NCBI GenBank assembly: GCA_023437305.1
Contig: JAEZGN010000030.1
Coordinates: forward strand, 186,001 to 250,000
DNA: 64,000 nucleotides
From: Bacteroidota bacterium
GTDB taxonomy: Bacteria; Bacteroidota; Bacteroidia; Bacteroidales; Dysgonomonadaceae
Direction of reading: 5' to 3'
Shown here: in pieces, positions 54,820 through 64,000 of the stretch
Layout: each line of letters opens with the position of its first letter
How positions within the stretch are numbered: the stretch's first letter is position 1
Notes under the pieces: generated by a model
Told to the model about the DNA's origin: nothing
The model's input: only the letters and a program-made list of their open reading frames with translations
Databases searched by the model: none
Position numbers and translations under genes: made by a program

Positions 54820-56199
54820 ATGAATAGATTTTTGGAAAAAGTATTTGGATACAGAGGGTTGAAGATTTTAATACCTTTGTTGGATTTAGCTATCGTATAT
54901 GGTTCGATAATCTGGTCTTTCTATATTTTCAAAGACACCCTTGACAACTTTTCCGAAAACTGGTTTTCATTCGTTGCCATCTGGCCGTATATTGGCATTT
55001 GCTATCTAATTCTAAGCCATATATTTGAATTAGACAAACCCAAAGATTTTTCTTTTTTAGGTATAGGGTATACGGTATTTCTGGTTATAGTCTCTCTACT
55101 ATTTAGTACAATGGCTATAAGCTTCTTGGCCAGAGAATTTGCCTTCCCCCGAAGTATCCTTCTTACTGCATATACTATGCAGATTGTGGCAGTTACATTT
55201 TGGCATTTTTTTGCCAACAGAATGCACTTTCGTCTGAATAAAGGAAAATCAGTATTGGTTATTGGTTACGAAAAATCGCAGCCTCTTGCTTACAAACTAC
55301 TAGAAGCTAAGGGAATATGGTCTAATTTGAGACATGTTTGCTCACCTGATCATCCTAATTTATATAACTTTATCAACGAGTGCGATATAACGTTCATTAC
55401 AGAAGATGTTGCAGAAGAGCAAAAGCAAAGTATTATCTTATATTGCATAGAGTGCAACCATACGGTATTGTATCAACCTAAAAATTCAGAAATTCTTCAA
55501 TTTAATGCTAATTTCCTACAGATAGACGATTCTCCTGTTTTGGATGTGAGAGAATTAGGGCTGGGACAGAGTAATGAAATCTTCAAACGGTTGACAGATG
55601 TTTTCTTAGGAACTTTGGGGCTAATAGTTTTAGCTATTCCATTTATATTTGTCTATTTGGCTTTAAAGATAGGTGGAGGGTCGGCATTTTATGCACAAGA
55701 ACGCATAACCCGTGACAATAAAGTTTTCAAGATATATAAATTTCGGACAATGGTCGAAAATGCTGAAGCCATTTCAGGACCTGTATTAGCACAAGATGTT
55801 GACAGTCGAATAACTAAACTTGGGCACTTCCTACGTGCTACCAGATTGGACGAAATACCTCAGATTTACAATATACTCATAGGTGATATGAGCATAGTAG
55901 GGCCACGCCCTGAACGACCTTTTTTTGTAGAGCAATTCTGCGCCGAAATGCCTGAATATAACTTGCGCCATAGGGTTAAGGCCGGTCTTACAGGTCTGGC
56001 ACAAGTGCAGGGAAAATATAATACATCGGTAAGAGATAAACTAAAATATGACCTGCTGTATATTAACGGCTATTCGTATGCTTTGGATATTAAACTAATC
56101 ATGCAGACACTGAATATACTCCTTAGAAAAAGCAGTACAGAAGGTGTAAAGTCTGTATCCGAAATCGAAAAGGAGGTTGAAGAATTGACTCGCCGTTAA
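54820..56199 (+). CDS. undecaprenyl-phosphate sugar-phosphate transferase (polyprenyl glycosylphosphotransferase)
   Basis: Membrane enzyme of 459 residues that starts exopolysaccharide or O-antigen units by moving a sugar phosphate onto undecaprenyl phosphate (WcaJ/WbaP-like). Four N-terminal helices (about 12-130), a Rossmann-like middle (SVLVIGYEKSQ), then TM5 and the catalytic bacterial sugar transferase domain (about 255-455) with FKIYKFRTM, TRLDEIPQ and GPRPERP. It follows topA by 35 nt. The sugar is unknown; it may serve the flippase and glycosyltransferase 13 kb upstream. Confidence 0.93.
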   Translation: MNRFLEKVFGYRGLKILIPLLDLAIVYGSIIWSFYIFKDTLDNFSENWFSFVAIWPYIGICYLILSHIFELDKPKDFSFLGIGYTVFLVIVSLLFSTMAISFLAREFAFPRSILLTAYTMQIVAVTFWHFFANRMHFRLNKGKSVLVIGYEKSQPLAYKLLEAKGIWSNLRHVCSPDHPNLYNFINECDITFITEDVAEEQKQSIILYCIECNHTVLYQPKNSEILQFNANFLQIDDSPVLDVRELGLGQSNEIFKRLTDVFLGTLGLIVLAIPFIFVYLALKIGGGSAFYAQERITRDNKVFKIYKFRTMVENAEAISGPVLAQDVDSRITKLGHFLRATRLDEIPQIYNILIGDMSIVGPRPERPFFVEQFCAEMPEYNLRHRVKAGLTGLAQVQGKYNTSVRDKLKYDLLYINGYSYALDIKLIMQTLNILLRKSSTEGVKSVSEIEKEVEELTRR

Positions 56200-56260
56200 T
56201 TTATATATCCGGAGAGTAGAACCAATTAATAAAATAAGAATTTATAAATCATACTGACTT

Positions 56261-56809
56261 ATGAATAATTTTCAAGATTTGGTTACAAATCGTCGGAGTA
56301 TTCGTAAATTTACTGATGAGCCATTGAAGCTTCAGCAAGTAGAAGCTATTCTCAAAGCCGGGCTAAAATCACCTTCATCAAAGAGTAAAAATCCTTGGCA
56401 GTTTCTATTAGTTGAAGATAAAGAAATGCTTAGAAAGCTGTCGCTATGCAAAAAGTCGGGAAGTAAACCGATAGAAAGATGTGCTTTAGCTATTATAGTT
56501 ATGGCAGATCCATTAACAAGCGATGTATGGATAGAAGATGCGTCTATCGCTTCCATTATGATGCAGTTACAAGCCGAAGACTTGGGTTTGGGAAGCTGTT
56601 GGATACAAATCAGAGAGCGATATACAGAAGAAGAGGAAGCTTCTAATGACTATATCAAGAGCTTGCTTAATATACCGATACAGCTACAGGTTCTTTCTGT
56701 TATAGTATTTGGGAATAAAGCGCAAGAACGCTCTCCTATCGACGATGAAAAACTACAATGGGAGAAAGTGCATATCGAAAATTTTAATATAAATCAAATA
56801 ATAGAATAG
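56261..56809 (+). CDS. nitroreductase-family protein
   Basis: FMN oxidoreductase of 182 residues, likely a dimer. The start NRRSIRKFTDEPL supplies the arginine cluster for the flavin phosphate; LKSPSSKSKNPWQF and DLGLGSCWIQIRE follow the family. Substrate unknown; relatives reduce nitro compounds or quinones. First of a tight run: the next gene begins 6 nt after its stop. Confidence 0.88.
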   Translation: MNNFQDLVTNRRSIRKFTDEPLKLQQVEAILKAGLKSPSSKSKNPWQFLLVEDKEMLRKLSLCKKSGSKPIERCALAIIVMADPLTSDVWIEDASIASIMMQLQAEDLGLGSCWIQIRERYTEEEEASNDYIKSLLNIPIQLQVLSVIVFGNKAQERSPIDDEKLQWEKVHIENFNINQIIE

Positions 56810-56815
56810 CTACTT

Positions 56816-57151
56816 ATGGCAACTAATAGCAAGTCAAACGACCGTTTGTCGTACGGAATAACAATACTTATCTTCGGTATTTTATTTATGCTGGATAAGT
56901 TAGGGGTATTAAGCAAAATCCCTTATGCTGACAGACTGATAGGAGTAGGTTCTTTTTTGCTTATAGCAGGAGTTGTGTTCTTATTCACTCAGCCTAAGAA
57001 AGTTCTAGGGTGGATATTTTTAGGTGTAGGTGTGTTGCTTAATGCTGATACCTTCTTTGGCTGGATGCATAATTATTCTAATCTTATTGTTCCGGGCTTA
57101 TTGATCGTTGCCGGAGTGGCAATGGTATTAAGCGCCAAAAAGAAGAACTAA
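56816..57151 (+). CDS. four-helix membrane protein (LiaI/DUF5668-like)
   Basis: A 111-residue inner-membrane protein with four hydrophobic stretches (about 14-30, 40-58, 64-80, 88-105). The GITILIFGILFMLDKLGVL start fits the LiaI/LiaF-TM-like DUF5668 group, often found near envelope-stress genes. Its stop overlaps the next start by one base (TAATG), so it is translationally coupled to the Rossmann protein. Function unknown. Confidence 0.75.
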   Translation: MATNSKSNDRLSYGITILIFGILFMLDKLGVLSKIPYADRLIGVGSFLLIAGVVFLFTQPKKVLGWIFLGVGVLLNADTFFGWMHNYSNLIVPGLLIVAGVAMVLSAKKKN

Positions 57152-57921
57152 TGAAAGTAGTATTGATAGGAGCTGGCAATGTTGCAACACAATTTGCAAA
57201 AGGACTGTACAGTAAATCTTTTGATATTGTACAAGTCTATAGTCGAACATTAGCTTCTGCCTCTGCTTTAGCCAAGGAAGTGAATGCTGCACCTATTACA
57301 GATATATCATTAGCCGTCTGCGATGCTGACTTATATATATTTTCGGTAAAAGATTCTATTTTAGAAGAATTGATTGCTAGCCTTCCGTCAAATAATGGCT
57401 TATGGGTACATACAGCAGGTAGCATGTCTATAGATGTCTTTAAAGCACATGCTTGCCGGTATGGAGTAGTATACCCATTTCAGACATTTAGTAAAGATAG
57501 AAAAGTTGACTGGGCTGATATTCCAATATTTCTGGAGGCTTCGGACGATCAAGCATTGGAACAACTAAAAAGCATAGCATCTCAGTTGTCAACCAAAATA
57601 GTAGAATTATCGACAGAAGAACGAAAGTATCTTCATCTTACAGGAGTATTTGCTTGTAACTTTACGAATCATATGTACACTTTATCTAAACGGGTTTTGG
57701 CTAAAGTAAACTTGCCGTTCGATATTGCCTTACCGTTGATTGACGAAACTGCCTTGAAGGTACATTCTTTATCTCCCGAAGAAGCTCAAACAGGTCCGGC
57801 TATACGCTTCGATGAAAATGTAATGGAGAAGCATTTGTCGCTAATTGATGATGACGAAATAAAACAAATTTATAAACTGATGAGTGAAAGTATTCATCGG
57901 TTTGGTAAAAAAGATATATAA
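57151..57921 (+). CDS. Rossmann-fold NADP-binding protein with DUF2520 domain
   Basis: A 256-residue protein with an N-terminal NADP-binding fold (VVLIGAGNVATQFAKGL; SRT near 32) and a C-terminal helical DUF2520 domain (HLTGVFACNFTNHMYTL). Resembles F420-dependent NADP reductases and ketopantoate reductases, but no substrate is known. It overlaps both neighbours by one base and precedes the KdsC-like phosphatase, an order I know from other Bacteroidetes. Confidence 0.85.
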   Translation: MKVVLIGAGNVATQFAKGLYSKSFDIVQVYSRTLASASALAKEVNAAPITDISLAVCDADLYIFSVKDSILEELIASLPSNNGLWVHTAGSMSIDVFKAHACRYGVVYPFQTFSKDRKVDWADIPIFLEASDDQALEQLKSIASQLSTKIVELSTEERKYLHLTGVFACNFTNHMYTLSKRVLAKVNLPFDIALPLIDETALKVHSLSPEEAQTGPAIRFDENVMEKHLSLIDDDEIKQIYKLMSESIHRFGKKDI

Positions 57922-58454
57922 TGAGTACAATAAATTACGATTTGAAGAAAATAAAAGCATTTATATTTGATGTTGATGGTGTTTTATCTCCCGATTCAAT
58001 ACCTTTGTCTTCAGATGGGTCACCGGTAAGGATGGTAAATATAAAAGATGGATATGCTATCAACCTTGCAGTAAAAGCCGGCTATAGTGTGGCCATTATC
58101 ACAGGAGCAGATACAGACAATATCCGTCTTCGCTTCAACAGGTTGGGAGTTAATGATATTTACCTCAAATCGAGAGTTAAGATAAACGACCTCAACGACT
58201 ATATGGAAAAAACAGGCTATAAAGCCGAAGAGATCATATATGCAGGCGACGACTTGCCAGACTATCAGGTAATGCAGGCTGTAGGGTTGGCTGTTGCCCC
58301 GGCAAATGCTGCACCTGAGATAAAAAGTGTAGCCCAATATATTTCGCATAAAAATGGCGGAGATGGTGTTGCCCGTGATGTCATAGAGCAAGTGATGAAA
58401 GCACAAGGCAAATGGATGACACCCGAAATGCTAAGTTCGACAGCCGTATTCTAA
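57921..58454 (+). CDS. KdsC-like HAD phosphatase (KDO 8-phosphate phosphatase)
   Basis: C0-type HAD phosphatase of 177 residues; KdsC removes phosphate from KDO 8-phosphate in lipopolysaccharide inner-core synthesis. Nucleophile aspartates lie in FDVDGVLS (D18 and D20), with TGA (about 60), and GDD in YAGDDLPD. The C-terminal AQYISHKNGGDGVARDV segment typical of KdsC is present. It follows the DUF2520 gene with a one-base overlap and is followed by era. Confidence 0.88.
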   Translation: MSTINYDLKKIKAFIFDVDGVLSPDSIPLSSDGSPVRMVNIKDGYAINLAVKAGYSVAIITGADTDNIRLRFNRLGVNDIYLKSRVKINDLNDYMEKTGYKAEEIIYAGDDLPDYQVMQAVGLAVAPANAAPEIKSVAQYISHKNGGDGVARDVIEQVMKAQGKWMTPEMLSSTAVF

Positions 58455-58471
58455 AAACATAAAAAATAAAA

Positions 58472-59353
58472 ATGCATAAATCAGGATTTGTAAATATAGT
58501 AGGCAACCCCAATGTAGGTAAATCAACGTTGATGAACCTGTTGGTAGGTGAAAAAGTATCAATTATTACTTCTAAAGCTCAGACCACTCGTCATCGTATT
58601 TTAGGAATAGTGAATACCGATGAATATCAGATTGTTTATTCTGATACTCCGGGTGTTTTACGTCCCAACTACAAGTTGCAGGAGTCGATGCTTAACTTTT
58701 CGGAATCTGCATTAAGCGATGCTGATGTCTTACTGTATATGACTGATGTTGTTGAAAAAATAGACAAAAACGAAGAGTTTCTAAAAAAAGTACAAGGTGT
58801 AGAAGCGCCTGTTTTGCTTTTGATTAATAAAATAGATCAAACAAATCAAAAAGACTTGGAAGCCTTAGTCTTGAGATGGAAAGAACTGCTTCCGAATGCT
58901 GAAATATATCCGATTTCGGCTTTGAATAAGTTTAATGCAGATGTGGTCAAGAAACGAATTATAGACCTTATTCCCGAATCACCACCTTATTTTGAGAAAG
59001 ATGCATTAACTGATCGTCCTGCCCGATTCTTTGTAACAGAGATTATTCGTGAAAAAATCCTTCTTTATTACCAAAAAGAAATTCCATATTCGGTAGAAGT
59101 CGTTGTTGAAGAGTTTAAAGAAGAAAAAGATATAATAAATATAAGAGCTCTTATCATTGTAGAGCGTGACACACAAAAAGGAATTGTTATCGGACATCAA
59201 GGTGCAGCCTTGAAGAAACTCGGTACAATGGCACGGAAAGATATTGAGCGATTTTTTGATAAAAAAGTATTCTTGCAAATATTCGTCAAGGTAGAAAAAG
59301 ATTGGCGAAGCAGGGATAACATACTTCGCCAATTCGGATATCGTTTAGATTGA
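58472..59353 (+). CDS. era: GTPase Era
   Basis: Essential GTPase for 30S subunit maturation, binding near the 3' end of 16S rRNA. The 293 residues have G1 GNPNVGKS (11-18), DTPG, and NKID motifs, then the C-terminal KH domain (VIGHQGAALKKLGTMAR). Normal length. It is the last gene of the run starting at the nitroreductase. aroA converges on it with a 4-nt gap, and no hairpin terminator is visible there. Confidence 0.97.
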   Translation: MHKSGFVNIVGNPNVGKSTLMNLLVGEKVSIITSKAQTTRHRILGIVNTDEYQIVYSDTPGVLRPNYKLQESMLNFSESALSDADVLLYMTDVVEKIDKNEEFLKKVQGVEAPVLLLINKIDQTNQKDLEALVLRWKELLPNAEIYPISALNKFNADVVKKRIIDLIPESPPYFEKDALTDRPARFFVTEIIREKILLYYQKEIPYSVEVVVEEFKEEKDIINIRALIIVERDTQKGIVIGHQGAALKKLGTMARKDIERFFDKKVFLQIFVKVEKDWRSRDNILRQFGYRLD

Positions 59354-59357
59354 TATA

Positions 59358-60581
59358 TTATTTTTCCTCTATCGTAAATCCTACAGTTTTCAGGTCATTC
59401 CAATAATTTGGATATGACTTGGTAACTACGTTCGGGTGTGCTATATTGATATGATCCATCTTTATTGCAGCCGGAGCGAAAGCCATTGCCATGCGATGAT
59501 CTTCGTATGTGCGGATAACAGCTTCTGTTTCTGGCTCGCATCTTTCTCCATTCCATTCGAGAATACTGTTTTGACTATCATAAATCAGATATCCCAGCTT
59601 TTTCATTTCAGCTTTTAATGCTTCTATGCGGTCTGTTTCTTTTATCTTTAGGCTTTGCAAGCCTGTAAACATAAAAGGAATATTCATCATACAACAAGTT
59701 ACAACAAAGGTTTGTGCCAAATCGGGTTCATTCACAAAATTATGGAACATCTTCTTTGTTATTCTGTCCGACTTAGTCAATATAACGCCGTTTTCAGTGA
59801 ATTCGGTATTAACACCTAAATCCAAAAACAGCTCGGATACTTTAGAGTCGCCTTGCATGCTCTCTTTGAACAATCCTTTCAGTTCTATATGCGCGCTATC
59901 TGTTAACGCAGCCATTTCGTACCAATATGAAGCAGCAGACCAATCAGACTCTACTACATAATGAGTCGGTCTGTATTCTTGTGGATGAATACGGATTATT
60001 TTATCTTCCCAATGTGCTTTTACTCCAAACTGAGACATCATACCTAATGTCATTTTTATATACGGGATGGATATAATATCGCCTTCCAAATGGATTGTCA
60101 AACCCTTACTCATCGTTGGGGCAATCATCAAAAGTGCCGATATAAACTGGGAACTAACATCTCCCGACAGATATATGTCACCACCATCGAGTGCCGTACC
60201 CTTTATTTTTAGCGGAGGATATCCGATATTGGCAATATATGAAATGCGGGCTCCCAATGAGGTCAGGGCTTCTACTAGTATATTAATAGGACGTTCCTGC
60301 ATACGCTCTGTGCCTGTTATTATCCATTCTCCGGGTGTTATAGCTAACAGTGCAGTAAGGAAACGCATAGATGTGCCGGCAGCCTTTACGTCAATCAGGC
60401 TGCTGCCTGAGCGGAAGGCTTCTATCATTACTTGCGTATCATCACAGTCGGAGAGATTTTCCAGAGTTGAGGCATTTAAACTTAGACCGTTCAGAATAAG
60501 AGCTCTGTTGCTTATGCTTTTAGATGCAGGCAGTGCTATTGTTGAATTTATGGCCTTTGGAGCCATTATTTTATATTGCAT
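59358..60581 (-). CDS. aroA: 3-phosphoshikimate 1-carboxyvinyltransferase (EPSP synthase)
   Basis: Joins shikimate 3-phosphate and PEP in the shikimate pathway. The 407 residues contain LPASKSISNRAL, GTSMRFLTALLA, the TGTERMQERP segment and, near the end, KETDRIEAL and EDHRMAMAFAP. It is at the short end of the family. aroA lies downstream of ppc on the same strand with a 141-nt gap and converges on era. Confidence 0.95.
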   Translation of the reverse strand: MQYKIMAPKAINSTIALPASKSISNRALILNGLSLNASTLENLSDCDDTQVMIEAFRSGSSLIDVKAAGTSMRFLTALLAITPGEWIITGTERMQERPINILVEALTSLGARISYIANIGYPPLKIKGTALDGGDIYLSGDVSSQFISALLMIAPTMSKGLTIHLEGDIISIPYIKMTLGMMSQFGVKAHWEDKIIRIHPQEYRPTHYVVESDWSAASYWYEMAALTDSAHIELKGLFKESMQGDSKVSELFLDLGVNTEFTENGVILTKSDRITKKMFHNFVNEPDLAQTFVVTCCMMNIPFMFTGLQSLKIKETDRIEALKAEMKKLGYLIYDSQNSILEWNGERCEPETEAVIRTYEDHRMAMAFAPAAIKMDHINIAHPNVVTKSYPNYWNDLKTVGFTIEEK

Positions 60582-60722
60582 GATATAATTATTTATCTAT
60601 ACGAAATTAAAGTAAAAACCCATAAAGATCAAATTTTTAAACATGGATTAAGCATTTTCTACGAATAAAAATATTTTGATTTTTATGAGCTTTTACAATC
60701 TATATATTTTATCAGAATGTTA

Positions 60723-63362
60723 TCATCCTGTGTTTCGCATTCCGGCGGCAATTCCCGATATTGTGATCATCAGTGCCAGTTCCAGTTCGGGAGAATGTTC
60801 ACCGTCTTGTCTCGAACGATGAAGTAATTCTACTTGCAACAGATTCAACGGATTGGTATATATATTTCGCATTGCAATATTCTCTGCTATATCGGGTAGG
60901 CTCTCCATCAAGTATTCATCCTGAGATATTCTCAATGTAGATTTCATTGCACCCTCTAACTGTGCCCTAAGCCTTTTTCCTAAATCTTGCAACCTGTCTT
61001 CCACTAACCTTTCGTCATAATATGCCGATATACGAGGGTCTGCTTTGGCAAATACCATTTCCAACATATTAATCCTTGTTCCGAAGAAAGGCCAATCTTT
61101 ATACATGGTTTTCAATGTCTCTATCTGGCCTTCATCTATAACTTGCTGAAGGGCCTCTCCCGCTCCAAGCCATGCCGGAAGCATCAATCTGTTTTGAGTC
61201 CATCCAAATATCCAAGGAATGGCGCGCAAACTTTCAACGCCACCATTGGGACGACGTTTCGCAGGTCGCGAACCTAATGGTAAACGAGCAAGCTCAGCTT
61301 CGGGGGTTGCCTGATAGAAATACGGGATAAAGTCAGGATTTCTATGTACTGTATCTTGATATATGGTACAAGAAATATCCGACATCTTATTCATAAGGTC
61401 TCTCCACTCCTGTTTTGGTGCAGGTGGAGGAAGCAAGTTGGCTTCCAAGATTGCATCAGTATATAAAGCCAACGTTTTTATAGCCAGATCGGGTATACCT
61501 AATTTGAAGCGAATCATTTCGCCCTGTTCTGTCACACGCAAACCACCCTTTAATGAGCCCGGAGGCTGAGAGAAAAGAGCGACTTTGGCAGGGCCTCCTC
61601 CACGTCCGACAGTACCTCCACGTCCATGGAATAAGGTCAAGCATACTCCCGCTTCTTGACAGGTTTTGATCAAAGCTTCTTGTGCTCTGTATTGCGCCCA
61701 TCCTGCAGCAATGGAGCCTGCGTCCTTTGCTGAGTCTGAATAACCGATCATTATCATTTGCTTGCTCTTGATAACACCTCTGTACCAACTGATATTAAAC
61801 AATTGCTGCATAATACCATTGGCATTATTGAGGTCATTCAAAGTTTCAAACAATGGTGTTACGGGTAATATATAAGGACACTCAGCTTCTTTCAACAACA
61901 AATAAACCGCCAATATATCGGACGGAGTACGTGTCATCGATATAATGTAGGTAGGTATTACTCCTTCAGGAGTTTCTGCTATAACTTTACAGGTTTGCAG
62001 CACTTCTTTCGTTTGAGGGCTAGGCTCCCAATTTTTTGGAACCAAAGGACGTTTAGAGTTCAGTTCCCGGATAAGAAACGCTTGCTTCTCATCTTCCGAC
62101 CATGTTTCATAATCTCCTAATCCTAAATAACGGGTAATCTCTGAGATTGTCTCAGTATGAATTGTACTTTCCTGACGAACATCTATTTGTACAAGAGTAA
62201 GCCCAAAACATTTAACCCTGCGCATGGTATCCAATAGCTTATCGTCAGCTATAATATCCATATTGCAAGCTACCAGAGACTTATATGATTCATGCAAAGG
62301 CTCCCATAATTGCTCATTATAGTAGAGAATATCCTCGGTAAGTTCAGGATTTTTACCTGCTATACGGGCATCAAGGTAAGCTATAGTATTGCGAAGCTGT
62401 GTTCGCAACTTTTTCATTAGTTCACGATATGGCTCTTGTACTTCATAGTTTCCTATATAATTCCTGAATTCGAGCGTACAGGTTGCCATTGATAATTCCT
62501 TCACCAATATTTCTATATCTGATAAGAAGAGAGTTGCAGCACGGCGCCGGCTATCGAGCAGTACATCATGTGTAACTTTGGCTGTCACATTCGGATTTCC
62601 GTCACGGTCGCCCCCCATCCATGATGAAAAATGTATAGGACGTGCATCGATAGGAATACGATATGCGAGTGTATTTCTTATTTGTTCGTCCAATTCACGG
62701 ATGTAAGCAGGAACAGAAGCCCAAAGGCTATGTTCCACTGCATCGTATCCCCACTTAGCTTCCTCATTGGGGGTAGGCCGGTTTTGACGAATTTCATCAG
62801 TATACCAATATTGAGCAATCAGTTGTTTGAGCCTGCGCAATATTTGTACTTTCTGATGCTCGATCAAATCATCGTGATCCAGTAGCTTGAGGCATTGATC
62901 TACTTGATTCAGATTGTTGATCAACGAGCGTCTATTTATTTCTGTAGGGTGAGCTGTTAAGACCAAATCGATAGATATATCTTCTATTGCTTTGATTATA
63001 TCGCTATCGCTATAGTTTGCGGCTTTAAGCTTTTCATATACTGCAGAAAAATTAACCGGATTCTCAGCTCCTTGTGCGTGGGGAGAGATACTGTTATATT
63101 GTTCTGCCGTATTTGTGAGGTTAAGAAACTGGTTGAAAGAGCGTGCTACGGGCAAGAACTCCTCATCCCTGAGATTTTGCAATGTCTTAACCAACGATTT
63201 ATGTGCTTCAATATCACCCGAGTGTGATGCTTTAGATAGCCTGCGGATTGTTTCTATGAGGTCGACCATATCTTGTCCTTTAGCCTCACTGATCGTTTTT
63301 CCGAGCAAGTGGCCAAGCATCTTGATATTGTCGTGCATCAAGGATTGTTGCATATTGTTCAT
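60723..63362 (-). CDS. ppc: phosphoenolpyruvate carboxylase
   Basis: Replenishes oxaloacetate from PEP and bicarbonate. The 879 residues match the bacterial enzyme. Catalytic H138 lies in VLTAHPTE, the same number as in E. coli; GYSDSAKDAG and FHGRGGTVGRGGGP are intact, and the C-terminus ends MRNTG as it should. Presence of ppc in addition to any PEP carboxykinase fits succinate-forming Bacteroidales. The gene before it is an unknown truncated ORF. Confidence 0.97.
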   Translation of the reverse strand: MNNMQQSLMHDNIKMLGHLLGKTISEAKGQDMVDLIETIRRLSKASHSGDIEAHKSLVKTLQNLRDEEFLPVARSFNQFLNLTNTAEQYNSISPHAQGAENPVNFSAVYEKLKAANYSDSDIIKAIEDISIDLVLTAHPTEINRRSLINNLNQVDQCLKLLDHDDLIEHQKVQILRRLKQLIAQYWYTDEIRQNRPTPNEEAKWGYDAVEHSLWASVPAYIRELDEQIRNTLAYRIPIDARPIHFSSWMGGDRDGNPNVTAKVTHDVLLDSRRRAATLFLSDIEILVKELSMATCTLEFRNYIGNYEVQEPYRELMKKLRTQLRNTIAYLDARIAGKNPELTEDILYYNEQLWEPLHESYKSLVACNMDIIADDKLLDTMRRVKCFGLTLVQIDVRQESTIHTETISEITRYLGLGDYETWSEDEKQAFLIRELNSKRPLVPKNWEPSPQTKEVLQTCKVIAETPEGVIPTYIISMTRTPSDILAVYLLLKEAECPYILPVTPLFETLNDLNNANGIMQQLFNISWYRGVIKSKQMIMIGYSDSAKDAGSIAAGWAQYRAQEALIKTCQEAGVCLTLFHGRGGTVGRGGGPAKVALFSQPPGSLKGGLRVTEQGEMIRFKLGIPDLAIKTLALYTDAILEANLLPPPAPKQEWRDLMNKMSDISCTIYQDTVHRNPDFIPYFYQATPEAELARLPLGSRPAKRRPNGGVESLRAIPWIFGWTQNRLMLPAWLGAGEALQQVIDEGQIETLKTMYKDWPFFGTRINMLEMVFAKADPRISAYYDERLVEDRLQDLGKRLRAQLEGAMKSTLRISQDEYLMESLPDIAENIAMRNIYTNPLNLLQVELLHRSRQDGEHSPELELALMITISGIAAGMRNTG

Positions 63363-63496
63363 AGGTTTATTCTAATTTTTAATTGTATTTTTCTCCGTTA
63401 TAATATTCAACACCATACATTATCAAAAGTTTAAGTAAGCGTTGAGTTGTCAGGGCAAATTTCATAAAAATGATTTATCAGAATCTTATCGAAGAA

Positions 63497-63524
63497 AGAG
63501 ACGAGCTAATAATAACTCATCTCT
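63497..63524 (-). terminator. possible terminator of the truncated gene
   Basis: AGAGACGAG/CTCATCTCT hairpin with one mismatch, 9 nt after the stop on the minus strand, followed by TTTCTTC. Confidence 0.45.
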
Positions 63525-63532
63525 ACTCCTAC

Positions 63533-64000
63533 TTAATCATTATTTATCATTGTAAACAACTCTTCTGCTGCCAATTGAGGTCCGTCCTTAGTATGTCCGT
63601 CAATAGCAAGCGAGGTGTATACTTCTCCGATTTTCACATCGTTTTTATTCATATCACTGAAGAATTCTTTAATAAGTTTACCGGCAAGTTCTTTTTCTTG
63701 TACAGGACCAAAAGGGTTGGCAAAATAAGATGTCACCAAACCATTTTCGGTAGTAGTACCTTTTGCTTTGCGAGCTCCGGCCTCGAATACTTTAATAGCT
63801 TCATCCAAATTATCAAAGAATTTAATTTTCTGAGCAGATTCAGTATAGTTATTGGCATATAGTATATAGTCTACTTTGTATCCTTTGGATATAACATCGT
63901 ATGTTGCAGCAGGAATCGTAATACGAGCATTTATTTTGTCTGGATTAGAATAGATACCTCTCTCCAGCTGCTGGAAGGCATACATAGGATCAAGGTCATC
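63533..64000 (-). CDS. unrecognised protein, 5' end cut by window
   Basis: The frame stays open to the right edge, so the start lies outside; 155 codons are visible (an internal methionine gives 150). I do not recognise a family. Visible segments are LDPMYAFQQLERGIYSN, an alternating KVDYILYANNYTESAQ stretch, and a helical C-terminus (LAAEELFTMIN). No membrane segment is seen in the visible part. It may be the upstream neighbour in a unit with ppc, though a hairpin and 170 nt separate them. Confidence 0.6.
   Translation of the reverse strand, partial: DDLDPMYAFQQLERGIYSNPDKINARITIPAATYDVISKGYKVDYILYANNYTESAQKIKFFDNLDEAIKVFEAGARKAKGTTTENGLVTSYFANPFGPVQEKELAGKLIKEFFSDMNKNDVKIGEVYTSLAIDGHTKDGPQLAAEELFTMINND

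Overview
The window reads as a low-GC chromosome segment of a Bacteroidales bacterium; a Dysgonomonas-like organism is my best guess, not a proven placement. The support is the Bacteroidetes-type promoters (TTG or TTTG, 19-20 nt, then TAnnTTTG), an RprXY-like two-component pair, a FecI/FecR sigma/anti-sigma pair, a TonB receptor paired with a DUF4249 lipoprotein, the type IX secretion protein SprA, and rplM and rpsI next to rpsB and tsf. Most of the window is ordinary core genome. I see no prophage, intact insertion sequence, CRISPR array or rRNA operon, and one tRNA gene (His).

Layout. 1-4.0 kb: 3'-truncated ileS and a sodium-coupled solute symporter, both on the minus strand. 4.1-10.1 kb: tRNA-His, a secreted surface protein with a long leader, catalase, and an M3 zinc peptidase on the minus strand. 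10.5-21.1 kb: ruvA, the giant sprA, then an RprX/RprY-like kinase and regulator. 21.4-26.7 kb: fabD, an RfbD-like reductase, a lipoprotein, an AlkC/AlkD-like HEAT-repeat repair protein, and a fused C26 amidohydrolase-M19 dipeptidase. 26.8-28.6 kb: rdgB and an aminotransferase (minus). 28.9-35.5 kb: an accessory cell-surface locus with ECF sigma factor, FecR anti-sigma, an STN-domain protein with a beta repeat, a TonB-dependent receptor and a DUF4249 lipoprotein. 35.7-39.7 kb: thyA, rplM-rpsI and rpsB-tsf, with strong promoters, terminators and a structured rpsB leader. 39.8-48.5 kb: a polysaccharide flippase and glycosyltransferase, yaaA, gpmA, a ClC channel/transporter, a small membrane protein, fmt and aroB. 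48.6-52.2 kb: an outer-membrane beta-barrel receptor divergent from an unrecognised protein. 52.4-59.4 kb: topA, a sugar-phosphate transferase, a nitroreductase, small membrane and Rossmann proteins, a KdsC-like phosphatase and era. 59.4-64 kb (minus): aroA, ppc and a truncated unknown gene.

How the genes work together. The sigma factor and FecR overlap and are followed closely by the STN-domain protein, as in surface-signalling operons; the TonB receptor/DUF4249 pair downstream has its own consensus promoter and may be a separate unit. SprA, FabD, the RfbD- and KdsC-like enzymes, the flippase, the glycosyltransferase and the sugar transferase all serve the envelope. aroB and aroA are two shikimate-pathway steps lying apart.

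The most unusual non-coding signal is a short intergenic element seen four times (before ileS, before the HEAT-repeat gene, and twice between fmt and aroB). It has one upstream arm resembling AAAAAGTGACA and two downstream copies of a GTTACTTTT unit, either of which could pair with that arm. Some base changes look compensatory. The same unit contains a good -7 box (TACTTTTG), so it could be a terminator, a promoter, or both. Other points to check are an internal signal-peptide-like segment in the STN protein, a REP/MITE-like palindrome after the C26-M19 gene, and palindromes overlapping the promoters of the surface protein and of the outer-membrane receptor.
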